A stretch of 64,000 nucleotides of DNA from Streptomyces rapamycinicus NRRL 5491. Its GTDB lineage: Bacteria; Actinomycetota; Actinomycetes; Streptomycetales; Streptomycetaceae. A program made the translations under genes and the position numbers. The DNA lies in the NCBI RefSeq assembly GCF_024298965.1, contig NZ_CP085193.1:6510001-6574000 (forward strand), read 5' to 3'. Below, piece after piece: positions 53,949-63,606 of this stretch. Positions within the stretch are counted from its first letter, which is position 1. The number at the start of each line of letters is the position of its first letter. The notes under the pieces were generated by a model. That model was not told the DNA's origin. It did no database searches and saw only the letters and a program-made list of their open reading frames with translations.

Positions 53949-55487
53949 ATGTCCGGCACCGAGGGCGGATTCGTCCGCCGTATCGGCCTGTTCCAGTCGA
54001 CCGCCATCAACATGAGCCAGATGTGCGGCATCGGGCCGTTCGTCACCATCCCCCTCATGGTCGCCGCCTTCGGCGGACCACAGGCCGTCATCGGCTTCGT
54101 CGCGGGCGCGGTGCTCGCGCTCGCCGACGGGCTGATCTGGGCCGAACTGGGCGCCTCGCTGCCCGGGGCCGGGGGCAGCTATGTGTATCTGCGTCAGGCG
54201 TTCCAGTACCGCAGCGGCAAGCTGATGCCGTTCCTGTTCGTCTGGACGGCGATGCTGTTCATTCCGCTGATCATGTCCACGGGTGTGGTCGGTCTGGTGC
54301 AGTATCTGGGCTATCTGTGGCCGGATATGACGCAGACCCAGGGCGATCTGGTCGGCCTCGGCGTCATCGTCCTGGTCATCGGGCTGCTGTGGCGGGGTGT
54401 CGAGCACATCGCCCGGATCACGGCCGTCATGTGGTGCGTGATGATCGCCTCCGTGGTCCTGGTCATCGTGGCGGCCTTCAGCCACTTCGACGCGGGGCAG
54501 GCGTTCACCTATCCGGACCACGCCTTCGAGCTGACCAGCGGTCACTTCTGGACCGGGTTCGCCGCGGGCCTGACCATCGGCATCTACGACTACCTCGGCT
54601 ACAACACCGCCGCGTACATGGGCGCCGAGATCAAGGACCCCGGCCGCACCCTGCCGCGGGCGATCGTCACCTCGATCGCCGGGATCATGGGGATCTATCT
54701 GCTGCTGCAGATCGGCACCCTCGGCGTCGTCGACTGGCACGAGATGACCGACCCCGACTCGGTGGCCGCCCAGTCCGTCGCCTCGGCGGTGCTGGAGGAG
54801 ACCTGGGGGAAGGGCGCGGCCGACGTCGTCACCGTGCTCATCCTCATCACGGCCTTCGCGTCCGTCTTCGCCGGGCTGCTGGGCGGCTCCCGGGTGCCGT
54901 ACGACGCCGCCCGCGACCGGGTCTTCTTCCGGCCGTTCGGCACGCTCCACCCGCGCCATCGCTTCCCCGTGCTGGGCCTGGCCACGATGGGTGTCGTGAC
55001 GGCGATCGGCTTCCTGATCGGCCGCCACACCGATCTGGCCACGCTCATCCAGCTGCTGACCACGGTCATGGTGATCGTGCAGGCCCTGGCGCAGGTCGTC
55101 GCCGTCACGGTGCTGCGCCGCCGCCAGCCCGGCCTTCGGCGGCCGTACCGGATGTGGCTCTATCCGCTGCCGAGCGTGGTGGCGCTGGTGGGCTGGCTGG
55201 TGATCTACGGCTACGCGGACAAGAACTCCCCCGGGCGGCATCCCATCGAATGGTCGCTCGCCTGGGTCGCGGCGGGGTGTGTGGCGTTCGTGCTGTGGGC
55301 GCGGCTGGAGAAGGTGTGGCCGTTCGGACCGAAGGAGGTCAGCGAGGAGTACGCGGCGGGGGCCGACCCCGACACGGAGGGCGGCACCCGGGGCACCGCG
55401 AACGCCCTGGGCGGCACGGGGAACGGCCCGGATGGCCCGGACGGCGCCGTCAGCCCCGGGGCGCCACCGCCTCCCACCGCACCGTGA
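53949..55487 (+). CDS. APC-superfamily amino acid/amine permease
   Basis: The 512-residue protein has about twelve hydrophobic helices. TM1 has the APC unwound motif NMSQMCGIGPFVTIP, and later segments include GADPLGAGGSY-like LPGAGGSYVYLRQAF and YDYLGYNTAAYMGAEIKDPG. ATG 53949 has GGAGG five bases upstream; an ATG at 53937 is less well placed. The C-terminal tail is Gly/Asp/Pro-rich. It would exchange or import an amino acid or amine. Its end overlaps the convergent methyltransferase by 38 bp. Confidence 0.9.
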   Translation: MSGTEGGFVRRIGLFQSTAINMSQMCGIGPFVTIPLMVAAFGGPQAVIGFVAGAVLALADGLIWAELGASLPGAGGSYVYLRQAFQYRSGKLMPFLFVWTAMLFIPLIMSTGVVGLVQYLGYLWPDMTQTQGDLVGLGVIVLVIGLLWRGVEHIARITAVMWCVMIASVVLVIVAAFSHFDAGQAFTYPDHAFELTSGHFWTGFAAGLTIGIYDYLGYNTAAYMGAEIKDPGRTLPRAIVTSIAGIMGIYLLLQIGTLGVVDWHEMTDPDSVAAQSVASAVLEETWGKGAADVVTVLILITAFASVFAGLLGGSRVPYDAARDRVFFRPFGTLHPRHRFPVLGLATMGVVTAIGFLIGRHTDLATLIQLLTTVMVIVQALAQVVAVTVLRRRQPGLRRPYRMWLYPLPSVVALVGWLVIYGYADKNSPGRHPIEWSLAWVAAGCVAFVLWARLEKVWPFGPKEVSEEYAAGADPDTEGGTRGTANALGGTGNGPDGPDGAVSPGAPPPPTAP

Positions 55488-56262
55488 CCTCGCCCTGGCG
55501 CCAGCGCCGCGGGCCGTCGGTGAGCGGCCAGCCCTCGGCGCGCAGCGTCTGGGCGCTGCGTATCCAGCGCTGACGCGCGCTGAGCGGCGCGTACGGGGCG
55601 GCGGCCGCCCAGGCGCGGTCGAAGTCGCGCAGGAAGGTGTGCACCGGCTCGCCCGGCACATTGCGGTGGATCAGCGCCTTGGGGAGCCGTTCGGCCAGGT
55701 CGGAGGGGCGTTCCAGGGAGCCGAGGCGGGTCGCGAAGGTCACGGTGCGCGGGCCCGACGCGTCCAGCGCGACCCATACGTGCCGCCGCCCGATCTCGTC
55801 GCAGGTGCCCTCCACCAGCAGTCCGCCGGGCGCCAGCCGGGCGCACAGCCGCCGCCACACGGCGGCGACCTCGCCCTCCTCGTACTGCCGCAGCACATTG
55901 GCCGCCCGGATGAGCGCCGGGCGGGCCCCGCCGGGCAGCGGCACCTCGAAGCCGCCGTGCGCGAAGGTGAGCCCCTCGCGCTCGTACGGCCGCGCGGCGA
56001 GCACGCGCCCGGGGTCGATCTCGACCCCGACGACACGGGCCCCGGCCCGTACGGTCCGGAGCCGGTCCAGCAGTTCGACGGCGGTCCACGGAGCCGCCCC
56101 GTAGCCCAGATCCACCGCCACCGGCGCGTCCGCGGCGCGGCGCAGCGCGGGCCCGTGCGCCGCCGCGATCCACCGGTCCATCCGGCGCAGCCGGTTGGGG
56201 TTGGTGGTCCCGCGGGTCGCCGAACCGATCGGGCGGGACGGCGGGGGAACGCGGGCGGGCAT
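55450..56262 (-). CDS. Class I SAM-dependent methyltransferase
   Basis: The 270-residue protein has SAM motif I VAVDLGYGAAPWTAVELLDR, acidic post-I VVGVEIDP, and LIRAANVLRQYEEGEV, then LAPGGLLVEGTCDEIGRR. ATG 56262 was taken because the DNA further upstream is tandem repeat and not coding-like. I recall a similar gene next to mshA in other Streptomyces. The methyl acceptor is unknown. Confidence 0.82.
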   Translation of the reverse strand: MPARVPPPSRPIGSATRGTTNPNRLRRMDRWIAAAHGPALRRAADAPVAVDLGYGAAPWTAVELLDRLRTVRAGARVVGVEIDPGRVLAARPYEREGLTFAHGGFEVPLPGGARPALIRAANVLRQYEEGEVAAVWRRLCARLAPGGLLVEGTCDEIGRRHVWVALDASGPRTVTFATRLGSLERPSDLAERLPKALIHRNVPGEPVHTFLRDFDRAWAAAAPYAPLSARQRWIRSAQTLRAEGWPLTDGPRRWRQGEVTVRWEAVAPRG

Positions 56263-56268
56263 GGCGCT

Positions 56269-56383
56269 GAGCCTATGCCGGGGCGGAGGGGGAACCTGTG
56301 CCGGGGCGGACGCTGAGCCTGTGCCGGGGCGGAGGGGGAACCTGTGCCGGGGCGGACGCTGAGCCTGTGCCGGGGCGGACGCC
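56269..56383. repeat. 46-bp tandem repeat (two units and a half) upstream of the methyltransferase
   Basis: Units at 56269-56314 and 56315-56360, each made of two ~23-bp halves sharing CTGTGCCGGGGCGGA, are followed by a half unit at 56361-56383 and drifted copies to ~56460. They fill the divergent gap between the methyltransferase and mshA. Confidence 0.88.
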
Positions 56384-56517
56384 GAGCGTGTGGCGGCGGC
56401 CTGTGGCGGGGAGCCTGTGCCGGGGCGAAGTCGGACGCCGAGCCTGTGGCGCTGAGCCTGTATCTGGGGGGACGGGGAGTCGCCGTCGGACATCAGAACG
56501 TCACGCTTTGGCAAAGC

Positions 56518-56545
56518 GGAAATGGGAACCATACGTTCCGGTGTT
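56518..56545 (+). promoter_or_regulatory. Candidate sigma-R promoter of mshA
   Basis: GGAAAT (56518-56523) and GTT (56543-56545) are 19 bp apart, close to the SigR pattern GGAAT-N18/19-GTT. mshA is a known member of the SigR thiol-stress regulon in S. coelicolor. The -35 has one extra A relative to the consensus. Confidence 0.45.
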
Positions 56546-56588
56546 GACGCCGTGGAGGGAGTCCGCCCCGGCAAGGAGGTAACGCGCG

Positions 56589-57950
56589 GTGAGCCAGCAC
56601 GCGTCCCGGCTCGGCGGCCTGCGAGGCCTGTCCCACATACCGTTCGGCGCCCCGTCCCACCAGCGGCTTCGCCGCGTTCCACGGCGGCCGCGGCGGATCG
56701 CGATGCTCAGCGTCCACACCTCGCCGCTGCATCAGCCCGGCACCGGCGACGCCGGTGGCATGAACGTCTACATCGTGGAGCTGGCCAGGCGCCTGGCCGC
56801 CATCGACATCGAGGTGGAGATCTTCACCCGGGCCACCACCGCCGCGCTGCCCCCGGCCGTCGAGCTCGCCCCCGGGGTGCTCGTCCGGCACGTGGACGCG
56901 GGGCCCTACGAGGGTCTGGCCAAGGAGGATCTCCCGGCGCAGCTGTGCGCGTTCACCCACGGCGTCATGCAGGCGTGGGCCGGGCACCGGCCGGGCCACT
57001 ACGACCTCGTCCACTCCCACTACTGGCTCTCCGGCCACGTCGGCTGGCTGGCCGCCGAGCGCTGGGGAGTGCCGCTGGTGCACGCCATGCACACCATGGC
57101 CAAGGTCAAGAACGCCGCGCTGGCGGCGGGCGACACCCCCGAGCCCGCGGCCCGCGTCATCGGCGAGCAGCAGATCGTCCGTGCCGCCGACCGGCTGATC
57201 GCCAACACCGTCGAGGAGGCGGAGGAGCTGGTGCGCCACTACGAGGCGGCGCGCGACCTGGTGGCGGTCGTCCACCCCGGGGTGAACCTAGACCGCTTCC
57301 GGCCCGCCGACGGCCGCGCCGCCGCCCGGGCCCGGCTGGGGCTCCCGGCCGACGCGCTGATACCCCTCTTCGCCGGGCGCATACAGCCGCTCAAGGCGCC
57401 CGACATCCTGCTGCACGCCGTCGCCCACCTCCTGGAGGAGGACCCCTCGCTGCGCGAGCGCATGGTCGTGCCCGTGGTGGGCGGCCCCAGCGGCAGCGGC
57501 CTGGCCAAGCCCGAGGGGCTGCACAAGCTGGCGGCGCGGCTCGGGATCTGCGATGTGGTCCGGTTCCGGCCGCCCTGTGCGCAGGACGAGCTCGCGGACT
57601 GGTACCGGGCGGCGTCCGTGCTGGTCATGCCGTCGTACAGCGAGTCGTTCGGCCTGGTGGCCATCGAGGCGCAGGCGTGCGGCACCTCGGTCGTCGCCGC
57701 CTCGGTGGGCGGTCTGCCGGTGGCCGTACGGGACGGGGTCAGCGGCACGCTGATCGACGGCCACGACCCCGCCGACTACGCCCGCGCCCTGCGCCCCTTC
57801 GTACAGGACCCGGGGCGGGCGGACCGGATGGGCGCGGCGGCGGCCCGGCACGCCCAGTCCTTCGGGTGGGACACGGCCGCCGCGGCCACGGCGGAGGTGT
57901 ACACGGAGGCGATGCGCGAGCGGCGTCGCCTACGATCGGCCCATGGCTGA
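56589..57950 (+). CDS. mshA: D-inositol-3-phosphate glycosyltransferase, first step of mycothiol synthesis
   Basis: This 453-residue GT4 enzyme transfers GlcNAc from UDP-GlcNAc to inositol-3-phosphate. It has [68 protein letters not shown] and the C-terminal [23 protein letters not shown] 56589 has a strong AAGGAGGT. Its end overlaps the next ATG, so the YbjN-domain protein is coupled to it. Confidence 0.97.
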   Translation: MSQHASRLGGLRGLSHIPFGAPSHQRLRRVPRRPRRIAMLSVHTSPLHQPGTGDAGGMNVYIVELARRLAAIDIEVEIFTRATTAALPPAVELAPGVLVRHVDAGPYEGLAKEDLPAQLCAFTHGVMQAWAGHRPGHYDLVHSHYWLSGHVGWLAAERWGVPLVHAMHTMAKVKNAALAAGDTPEPAARVIGEQQIVRAADRLIANTVEEAEELVRHYEAARDLVAVVHPGVNLDRFRPADGRAAARARLGLPADALIPLFAGRIQPLKAPDILLHAVAHLLEEDPSLRERMVVPVVGGPSGSGLAKPEGLHKLAARLGICDVVRFRPPCAQDELADWYRAASVLVMPSYSESFGLVAIEAQACGTSVVAASVGGLPVAVRDGVSGTLIDGHDPADYARALRPFVQDPGRADRMGAAAARHAQSFGWDTAAAATAEVYTEAMRERRRLRSAHG

Positions 57951-58572
57951 CCCCAAGGCTGACCCCAAGGCCGAGCCCACGGCTGACCCCACGGCCGACC
58001 GTAAGACCGAGCCCATGGCCGATGCCGACCGTAAGGCCGGCACCACGGCCGATGCCGACCGTAAGGCCGACACCGCCTCCGGGGGCGGCCCGCGGGCCGT
58101 CATCGAGCGGACGCTGAACGACGCCGAACTGGAGTGGGAGAGCCCGGAGGCCGGCACCTACGTCATCACGCTCCCGGGCACCCGCAAGCTGTCGACCACC
58201 TGCTCACTGCGGGTCGGCCGGCACTCCCTCTCGGTCAACGCCTTCGTCGTCCGCCACCCGGACGAGAACCACGAGGCGGTCCACCGCTGGCTGCTGGAGC
58301 GCAACACCCGGCTGTACGGGGTGAGTTACGCGATCGACTCGCTCGGCGACATCTACCTGGTGGGCAAGCTGCCGCTCGCGGCCGTCACCCCGGAGGAAGT
58401 GGACCGGCTGCTCGGCACGGTGCTGGAGAACGCGGACGGCAGCTTCAACACGCTGCTGGAGATGGGGTTCGCCACGGCCATTCGCAAGGAGTACGCATGG
58501 CGTACCTCGCGTGGCGAATCGACCCGGAATCTTGAGGCGTTCAGCAGTCTGACCCGGGACGCGGCGAAGTGA
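57943..58572 (+). CDS. YbjN-domain protein
   Basis: This 209-residue protein has a repetitive N-terminus ([17 protein letters not shown], then two ADADRKA copies) and a YbjN/type III secretion chaperone-like core: [20 protein letters not shown], then [23 protein letters not shown] 57943 overlaps the mshA end. The YbjN gene following mshA is common in Streptomyces as I recall, but no biochemical role is known. Confidence 0.85.
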   Translation: MADPKADPKAEPTADPTADRKTEPMADADRKAGTTADADRKADTASGGGPRAVIERTLNDAELEWESPEAGTYVITLPGTRKLSTTCSLRVGRHSLSVNAFVVRHPDENHEAVHRWLLERNTRLYGVSYAIDSLGDIYLVGKLPLAAVTPEEVDRLLGTVLENADGSFNTLLEMGFATAIRKEYAWRTSRGESTRNLEAFSSLTRDAAK

Positions 58573-58729
58573 ACGACCGGGCCCCGGCCCGGTCTTCGTC
58601 CAATCCTGCCTTTCTGCTTGGTCCACGCCCATCCTGACGCGACCCCTTCCGCACACCCCTGCCCCATGGCATTCTCACGCCGTCTCTCACCTGAACTGCG
58701 TTCACATCCATGGAAAGCGGGGCTGTCTC

Positions 58730-60475
58730 ATGGGCACGGAGATCGGCAGAAGGCAGTTGCTCGGCGGTGCGATGGGACTGGCGGCGGGCGCCACGCTCCT
58801 GGGGGCGGGGACCCCGCTCCTGACCGCCACGGACGCGGCGGCGGCCGCCGCACCGGGTACGCCGGGCGGGGCCCGTACATCCGGCGGGGCGGGCACGTCC
58901 GGCGGGGCCCGTACGTCCGCCCTCTGGCGTGAGTTCCGCGCCCATCCGTACACCCACCCCCAGATCCCCTACGTCGGCCGCGCCGGATACCTCGGTGGCC
59001 GCACGAGCTTCCCCCGCCTGCCCGTCGTCGCGGACGTCCGCGCCTTCGGCGCCCGGCCGGACGGCTCCGCGGACGCCGCCCCCGCGATCAACCGCGCCAT
59101 CGCCGCCGCCGGTCGCCGCGGTGGCGGCACGGTGCTGGTGCCGCCCGGGACGTACCGCGTGGACGACGTCATCCGCCTCGGCTACAACAACGTCGTACTG
59201 CGCGGCGCCGGCAGCGGCCGTACCACCCTCCACGCGACCCGCGACCTCACCGAGCTGATCGGCCCGTACGGCAGCCGCTACGGCGGCAACAAGTCGTCCT
59301 GGTCCTGGGCCGGCGGGCTCATCTGGATCTGCCCGGACGCCCGCTGGCGCACCCTCACCGATGCGATCCGGGCCCAGGCGTGGCCGTTCGAGGGCTGGAC
59401 CGGCAACCGGCGCGACGAGTGGCACACCCTTACCGATGTCGCCGCCCCCGCCCGCCGCGGCGACTGGACGGTGACCGTCGAGGACCCGTCCGCCCTGCGC
59501 CGCGGCGACCGCGTGCTGTTCCAACTCACCGATGACGACAGCCACTCGCTGCTGGCCCATATGGCCGGTGATGTCGAGGGCGCCGCCGACTACGTCTGGA
59601 CCGACAAGACCAAGCTCACCTCGTACGTCCCCTACGAGTGGCCGTGTCGCGTCGTCGCCGTCGACCGGCGGCGCCGCCGGGTGACCCTCGACCGCCCGCT
59701 GCCACTCGACGCCCGGCCCGGCTGGAAGCCCCGGTTCACCACGCTGGTGCGCCCGGTCACCGGCTCCGGGGTCGAGGGCATCACCCTCGATGTCGTCGAG
59801 ACCCCGCAGTCGCAGCACCTGCTGGACAAGGGGTACAACGGCGTCGCGCTGCAGTGCGCGTGGGACTGCTGGGTGGACGACGTGACCGTCAGCAACGTCG
59901 ACAACGGCTTCCTGCTCGTCGCCGCCAAGGCGTGCACCCTGCGCCGCACCCGGGTGACGGGCCGCGGCAGCCATCATCCTTACTGCTGCCGCGAGGGCTC
60001 GCACGACAACCTCGTGGAGGACTTCGTGCTGGCCCAGCGCACCGTCCCGGCCCCCGCGGGGACACAGCTGCACGGGATCAACGTGGAGGGGCTGTCCAGC
60101 TACAACGTCTGGTCGCGCGGCCGGATGGAGATGGGCACCTTCGACACCCACCGCGGAATGCCCTTCGCCAACGTCCGTACGGAGATCACCGTGGACAACA
60201 CGGGGTCGCACGGCGGCGACGCGAGCGCCGGTCCGCTCTACGGAGCGCGGTTCGCCCACTGGAACGTCACGGTCACCAATCAGCGGGCCGGGTGCGTAAA
60301 GATCGACGACATCGCGCCGTACAGCGCGACCGTCGGGATCAGCGAGGTCCGGCAGTTCGGCCAGATCGACGTCCCGGACTTCACCGGCCCGCTCCACTCC
60401 CGTATCGAGTCCTATGGCCACCCGGAGGCGGTCCACCCCCGCAACCTGTACGAGGCGCAGCGCGCACTTCGCTGA
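58730..60475 (+). CDS. Tat-exported right-handed beta-helix protein (pectate-lyase-3/GH28-related)
   Basis: The 581-residue protein has a twin-arginine signal (GRRQLLGGAMGLAAGATLL). After a Gly/Thr-rich linker comes a Pectate_lyase_3-type start, VADVRAFGARPDGSADAAPA, GGGTVLVPPGTYRVDDVI, and repeating beta-helix rungs (WVDDVTVSNVDNGFLLVAAK, NLVEDFVLAQRTV). It probably acts on an extracellular polysaccharide as a lyase or hydrolase, but the catalytic residues are not clear. A role in envelope or aerial growth is conceivable. It stands alone. Confidence 0.82.
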   Translation: MGTEIGRRQLLGGAMGLAAGATLLGAGTPLLTATDAAAAAAPGTPGGARTSGGAGTSGGARTSALWREFRAHPYTHPQIPYVGRAGYLGGRTSFPRLPVVADVRAFGARPDGSADAAPAINRAIAAAGRRGGGTVLVPPGTYRVDDVIRLGYNNVVLRGAGSGRTTLHATRDLTELIGPYGSRYGGNKSSWSWAGGLIWICPDARWRTLTDAIRAQAWPFEGWTGNRRDEWHTLTDVAAPARRGDWTVTVEDPSALRRGDRVLFQLTDDDSHSLLAHMAGDVEGAADYVWTDKTKLTSYVPYEWPCRVVAVDRRRRRVTLDRPLPLDARPGWKPRFTTLVRPVTGSGVEGITLDVVETPQSQHLLDKGYNGVALQCAWDCWVDDVTVSNVDNGFLLVAAKACTLRRTRVTGRGSHHPYCCREGSHDNLVEDFVLAQRTVPAPAGTQLHGINVEGLSSYNVWSRGRMEMGTFDTHRGMPFANVRTEITVDNTGSHGGDASAGPLYGARFAHWNVTVTNQRAGCVKIDDIAPYSATVGISEVRQFGQIDVPDFTGPLHSRIESYGHPEAVHPRNLYEAQRALR

Positions 60476-60798
60476 CATCGCGCCTGAAACATCGTGAGGA
60501 ACGCGGTGAAGAAAAACGGTCCATGAGGGCTCTTCATGGTGAACCGGCTCCGGCGGCCGGGAACCATGAAGAGGAGACACAACGGTGCTCATGGACAATC
60601 CGTGGCTCACGGTGGCAACGGTCGTGACACCACATGGCCGGGTCGTGAGGGACTCCGCCCGCCCGGCTCGGACCACGGACGCGATCCGTGTCGCCGCCCG
60701 GGACGCGAAAGCGGACGACCAGTGCGCCCAAAACCGTTCGGGGCGTGCCAGTGAGCGGACTCACTCCCGCCCACTGCCCAGGAACGGTGCTACGGCTG

Positions 60799-61584
60799 AT
60801 GGGAGATGTCATCCGCCGGCTGGCGGTGCGCTCGGGCGAACGGCTCCGAGCGCGCACGCTGGCCGAGTTGGTGAACAGAACGGAGCCGGGCGCGTACATC
60901 GAGGCGATGCGCCGCTGGCCCGAGGTCAGGGCGTGTGCCTCGCCCGAGGCATGGGTGACCACCACCATGCGGCGCAAGCTCTCGCGGGACGGGCGGCGCT
61001 GGTGGTTCCGCTGGAAGCCCGCCGAGATGAGCGTCCCGGCCGCCACGACCGCGAGCGTGGAGGAGACCGCCGAGGCGCTGGCCGCCCTGCGCGCCCTGGG
61101 CACGCTGCCGCCACGCCAGCGCCAGGTGGTCGTCATGCACTCGCTCGAGGGCATGAGCTACCAGGCCATCTCCGCCGAGCTGGGCATCTCCGTCGGCAGC
61201 GTCGGCAGCAACCTCCACAAGGCCCGCGCCCGGCTGAGCCTGCTGCTCGACGTCTCCCCGGAGCTGGGCCGCGCGACCGACCGCCTCCTGACCCGCACCC
61301 CGGAGGACCCGCTGAGCGTGACCCTGTACGGGGCCGCGGAGTGGCTGTCGGCCGGGTTCAGGGGCGAGGGCCGGGCGTCGCGGGGCGGGGGCGGAGGCCG
61401 CGGCGGGGTGCGCGACGACGGCTGGGATGATGCCCGTGGCGTCGGCCACGACGCGCAGGGGGACGGCGTCCCCCGAGTGAAGCCGCCCGACGGCGACGCG
61501 AACCGCGCCCGCGGCGATTGCCCGAACGTCGCCCCGAACGTCGCCCCGAACCGCGTCGGCGACGGCATCCGGGGGCGTCGATGA
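60799..61584 (+). CDS. Sigma-70 family protein with intact region 4 and shortened region 2
   Basis: The 261-residue protein has only the end of region 2 (YIEAMRRWPEVRACASPEAW) and a good region 4: LGTLPPRQRQVVVMHSLEGM, SYQAISAELGISVGSVGSNL, HKARARL. The tail from about residue 185 is Gly/Arg-rich. The start is uncertain: ATG 60799 is given, GTG 60751 and 60688 are in frame, and a strong GAGGAG precedes a GTG at 60585 in another frame. The 323 bp between 60476 and 60798 hold that alternative frame and nothing else clear. Its end overlaps the protease start. Confidence 0.65.
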   Translation: MGDVIRRLAVRSGERLRARTLAELVNRTEPGAYIEAMRRWPEVRACASPEAWVTTTMRRKLSRDGRRWWFRWKPAEMSVPAATTASVEETAEALAALRALGTLPPRQRQVVVMHSLEGMSYQAISAELGISVGSVGSNLHKARARLSLLLDVSPELGRATDRLLTRTPEDPLSVTLYGAAEWLSAGFRGEGRASRGGGGGRGGVRDDGWDDARGVGHDAQGDGVPRVKPPDGDANRARGDCPNVAPNVAPNRVGDGIRGRR

Positions 61585-63584
61585 TCTCCGCCGCCCGCGC
61601 GCTCCTCGCCACCGCCCGCGCGCTCCTCGCCCTCGCCCTGCTCGCCGTCTTCTACGCGCTGGTCGCGGCCATGGTGCTGCTCTGGGCGGCCTTCCTCGCG
61701 GCGGCCTTATGGACCGCGGGAACGCCGGAGGCCACGACGCCGCCCACCACTGTCGTCACCGCCTGCGCCGCGCTCGCGCCCATCGTCTTCGGCATGGTGT
61801 GGGCGGTGATCCGCACCGCCCGCCCCGCCACCCCGCGCGAGGACGCGGTGACGGTGACCCGGCGCGGGGCGCCGGAGTTATGGCGCACGGTCGAGGAGCT
61901 GGCCCTCGACGTCGGCACCCGGCCGCCCGGCCACATCAAGCTGACCGCCGAGGCCAACGCCTCCGTCACCGAGGACGCACCGCTCCTCGGCCTCGCCCCC
62001 GGCCGACGCGTCCTCTACCTCGGACTGCCCCTGCTGGACGGACTGTCGCCCGCCGAACTGCGCGCCGTCCTCGCGCATGAGCTGGGCCACTTCTCCGGCC
62101 GTCACAGCCGCTTCGGCGCGGTCGCCCACCGGGGCGCGGCGGGGCTGGTCGCCGCCCGGCAGGCGATCCAGGACGCGTCGGCCGCGAACGACCTGGTGCG
62201 GCTGTACGCGGGCCTGCCGCTGCTGCTGCTCGGTCTCTACACCCACGTCTTCCGCTGGCTCACCCGCCCGGTCCGGCGGCGGCAGGAGCTGGAGGCCGAC
62301 CGCGAGGCGGCGCGGGTGGCCGGTCCGGGTGCCGTCGCCGACGCCCTGTGCTCCACGGCGGCGCTGGACGCGGCGTGGCAGGAGTTCCTCGCGGACTTCC
62401 TCGCCCCGATGCGCCGGGCGACGGGGCGGATCCCCGACGATCCGTTCCGCGCCTTCGCCCATATGGTCGAGGCGCCCGAACTACGGGAGCCGATGGCCGC
62501 GTTGCGCGCCCGCGCCGTCGAGCGGCCCGCGGACCGCGACGACGCGCATCCGGCCCTGGCCGTCCGGCTGGAACGGCTGTCGCGCCCGCCCGCGCAGGAG
62601 CCCGGGGCCGAACCCTTCCCCTCCCCACAACCGCTCTCCGCACAGCCGCGGTACGCGGTCGCGCTGGGCCGCGTCCTGCTCTCCGGGCCGGACACGGGCA
62701 CGAGGGTGCCCTGGCGGGACTGGCTCACCGAACTGGCGGAGCACCGCGCGACACGGATCCTGACCCCGCTGGCGGAGGCGGTACGCGCGGTGGAGGAGAC
62801 GGAGGGGATGGGATGGACGAAGGCGGAGCCGGGCGGGGAGCCGGAGAGGCTGACGATCCACCGAGTGCTGCGACTGCTGGACGGCGGCCGTCGCATGCCG
62901 CTGGCCCGCGCGCTGAGCGCCCGGCTGCCCGCGGGCGAGCGAATGCCCCGTGGCGATCAGACCGAACAGGACCCGCTCGCCCCCCTGGCCGGGGCCCTGG
63001 CCGTACTGATCGGGGCGCAGCTGGTAGCGCAGGGGACCGCGTACTGGGCCATGAACTGGACCGGCCCCAGCATCCTCGTACCGCCCGACGGCATCGCCCC
63101 CGACACGATCCGCACCTGGGCCGACACCGCCGTACGACTCCCCGGCCAGACCCAGCGGCTGGGGCTGCACCTGGCCGCCCTGGGCGTGGACGAACGCGCA
63201 CCCCTGCCGTACACCGGCCCAGCGGGCAACACGAAAGCGCGACGGGTCAGCATCGCCCCCGGGCCCACCGGCCCCGCACGCCGACGCATCACCGCCGTAC
63301 GGGCGCTGGCGCTCACCGTGCTGCTGGGGATGACGGGGCTGACGTTCGTCCTATGGGTGAACCGGGACGAGCCGAGCTACCCCGGAACACCGGTGACCCG
63401 CTGGAACGACCGCTACCAGCCGGGTGGCGGGACGGGAACGGACCCCACTCCGTTCCCCATTCCGCTCCCGACGTACCAGCGGCCCACTTTCCCGGCCTGG
63501 CCGACGCCCCCGACGTACCGATTGCCCACACGCTCAGTGCCGAGCATCCACATCGAGCCGATCATCCCGAGATCCACGCCTTGA
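61581..63584 (+). CDS. Membrane M48-family zinc metalloprotease with two TTA codons
   Basis: The 667-residue protein has two N-terminal hydrophobic helices, then the zinc motif H-E-L-G-H at 166-170 within LRAVLAHELGHFSGRHSRFG and the third-ligand region RQELEADREAARVAG. More hydrophobic segments follow near residue 475 and 580, and a Pro/Thr-rich tail. TTA codons encode Leu43 (61707-61709) and Leu100 (61878-61880), so translation should depend on the bldA tRNA and be late in development. Its ATG overlaps the upstream TGA. Confidence 0.85.
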   Translation: MISAARALLATARALLALALLAVFYALVAAMVLLWAAFLAAALWTAGTPEATTPPTTVVTACAALAPIVFGMVWAVIRTARPATPREDAVTVTRRGAPELWRTVEELALDVGTRPPGHIKLTAEANASVTEDAPLLGLAPGRRVLYLGLPLLDGLSPAELRAVLAHELGHFSGRHSRFGAVAHRGAAGLVAARQAIQDASAANDLVRLYAGLPLLLLGLYTHVFRWLTRPVRRRQELEADREAARVAGPGAVADALCSTAALDAAWQEFLADFLAPMRRATGRIPDDPFRAFAHMVEAPELREPMAALRARAVERPADRDDAHPALAVRLERLSRPPAQEPGAEPFPSPQPLSAQPRYAVALGRVLLSGPDTGTRVPWRDWLTELAEHRATRILTPLAEAVRAVEETEGMGWTKAEPGGEPERLTIHRVLRLLDGGRRMPLARALSARLPAGERMPRGDQTEQDPLAPLAGALAVLIGAQLVAQGTAYWAMNWTGPSILVPPDGIAPDTIRTWADTAVRLPGQTQRLGLHLAALGVDERAPLPYTGPAGNTKARRVSIAPGPTGPARRRITAVRALALTVLLGMTGLTFVLWVNRDEPSYPGTPVTRWNDRYQPGGGTGTDPTPFPIPLPTYQRPTFPAWPTPPTYRLPTRSVPSIHIEPIIPRSTP

Positions 63585-63606
63585 TCACCACGGGAAGCAG
63601 CGCCCG

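Noticed and set aside
56298..56582. Small coding frames in the repeat upstream of mshA
   Set aside because: They translate the tandem repeat itself and have no ribosome site.
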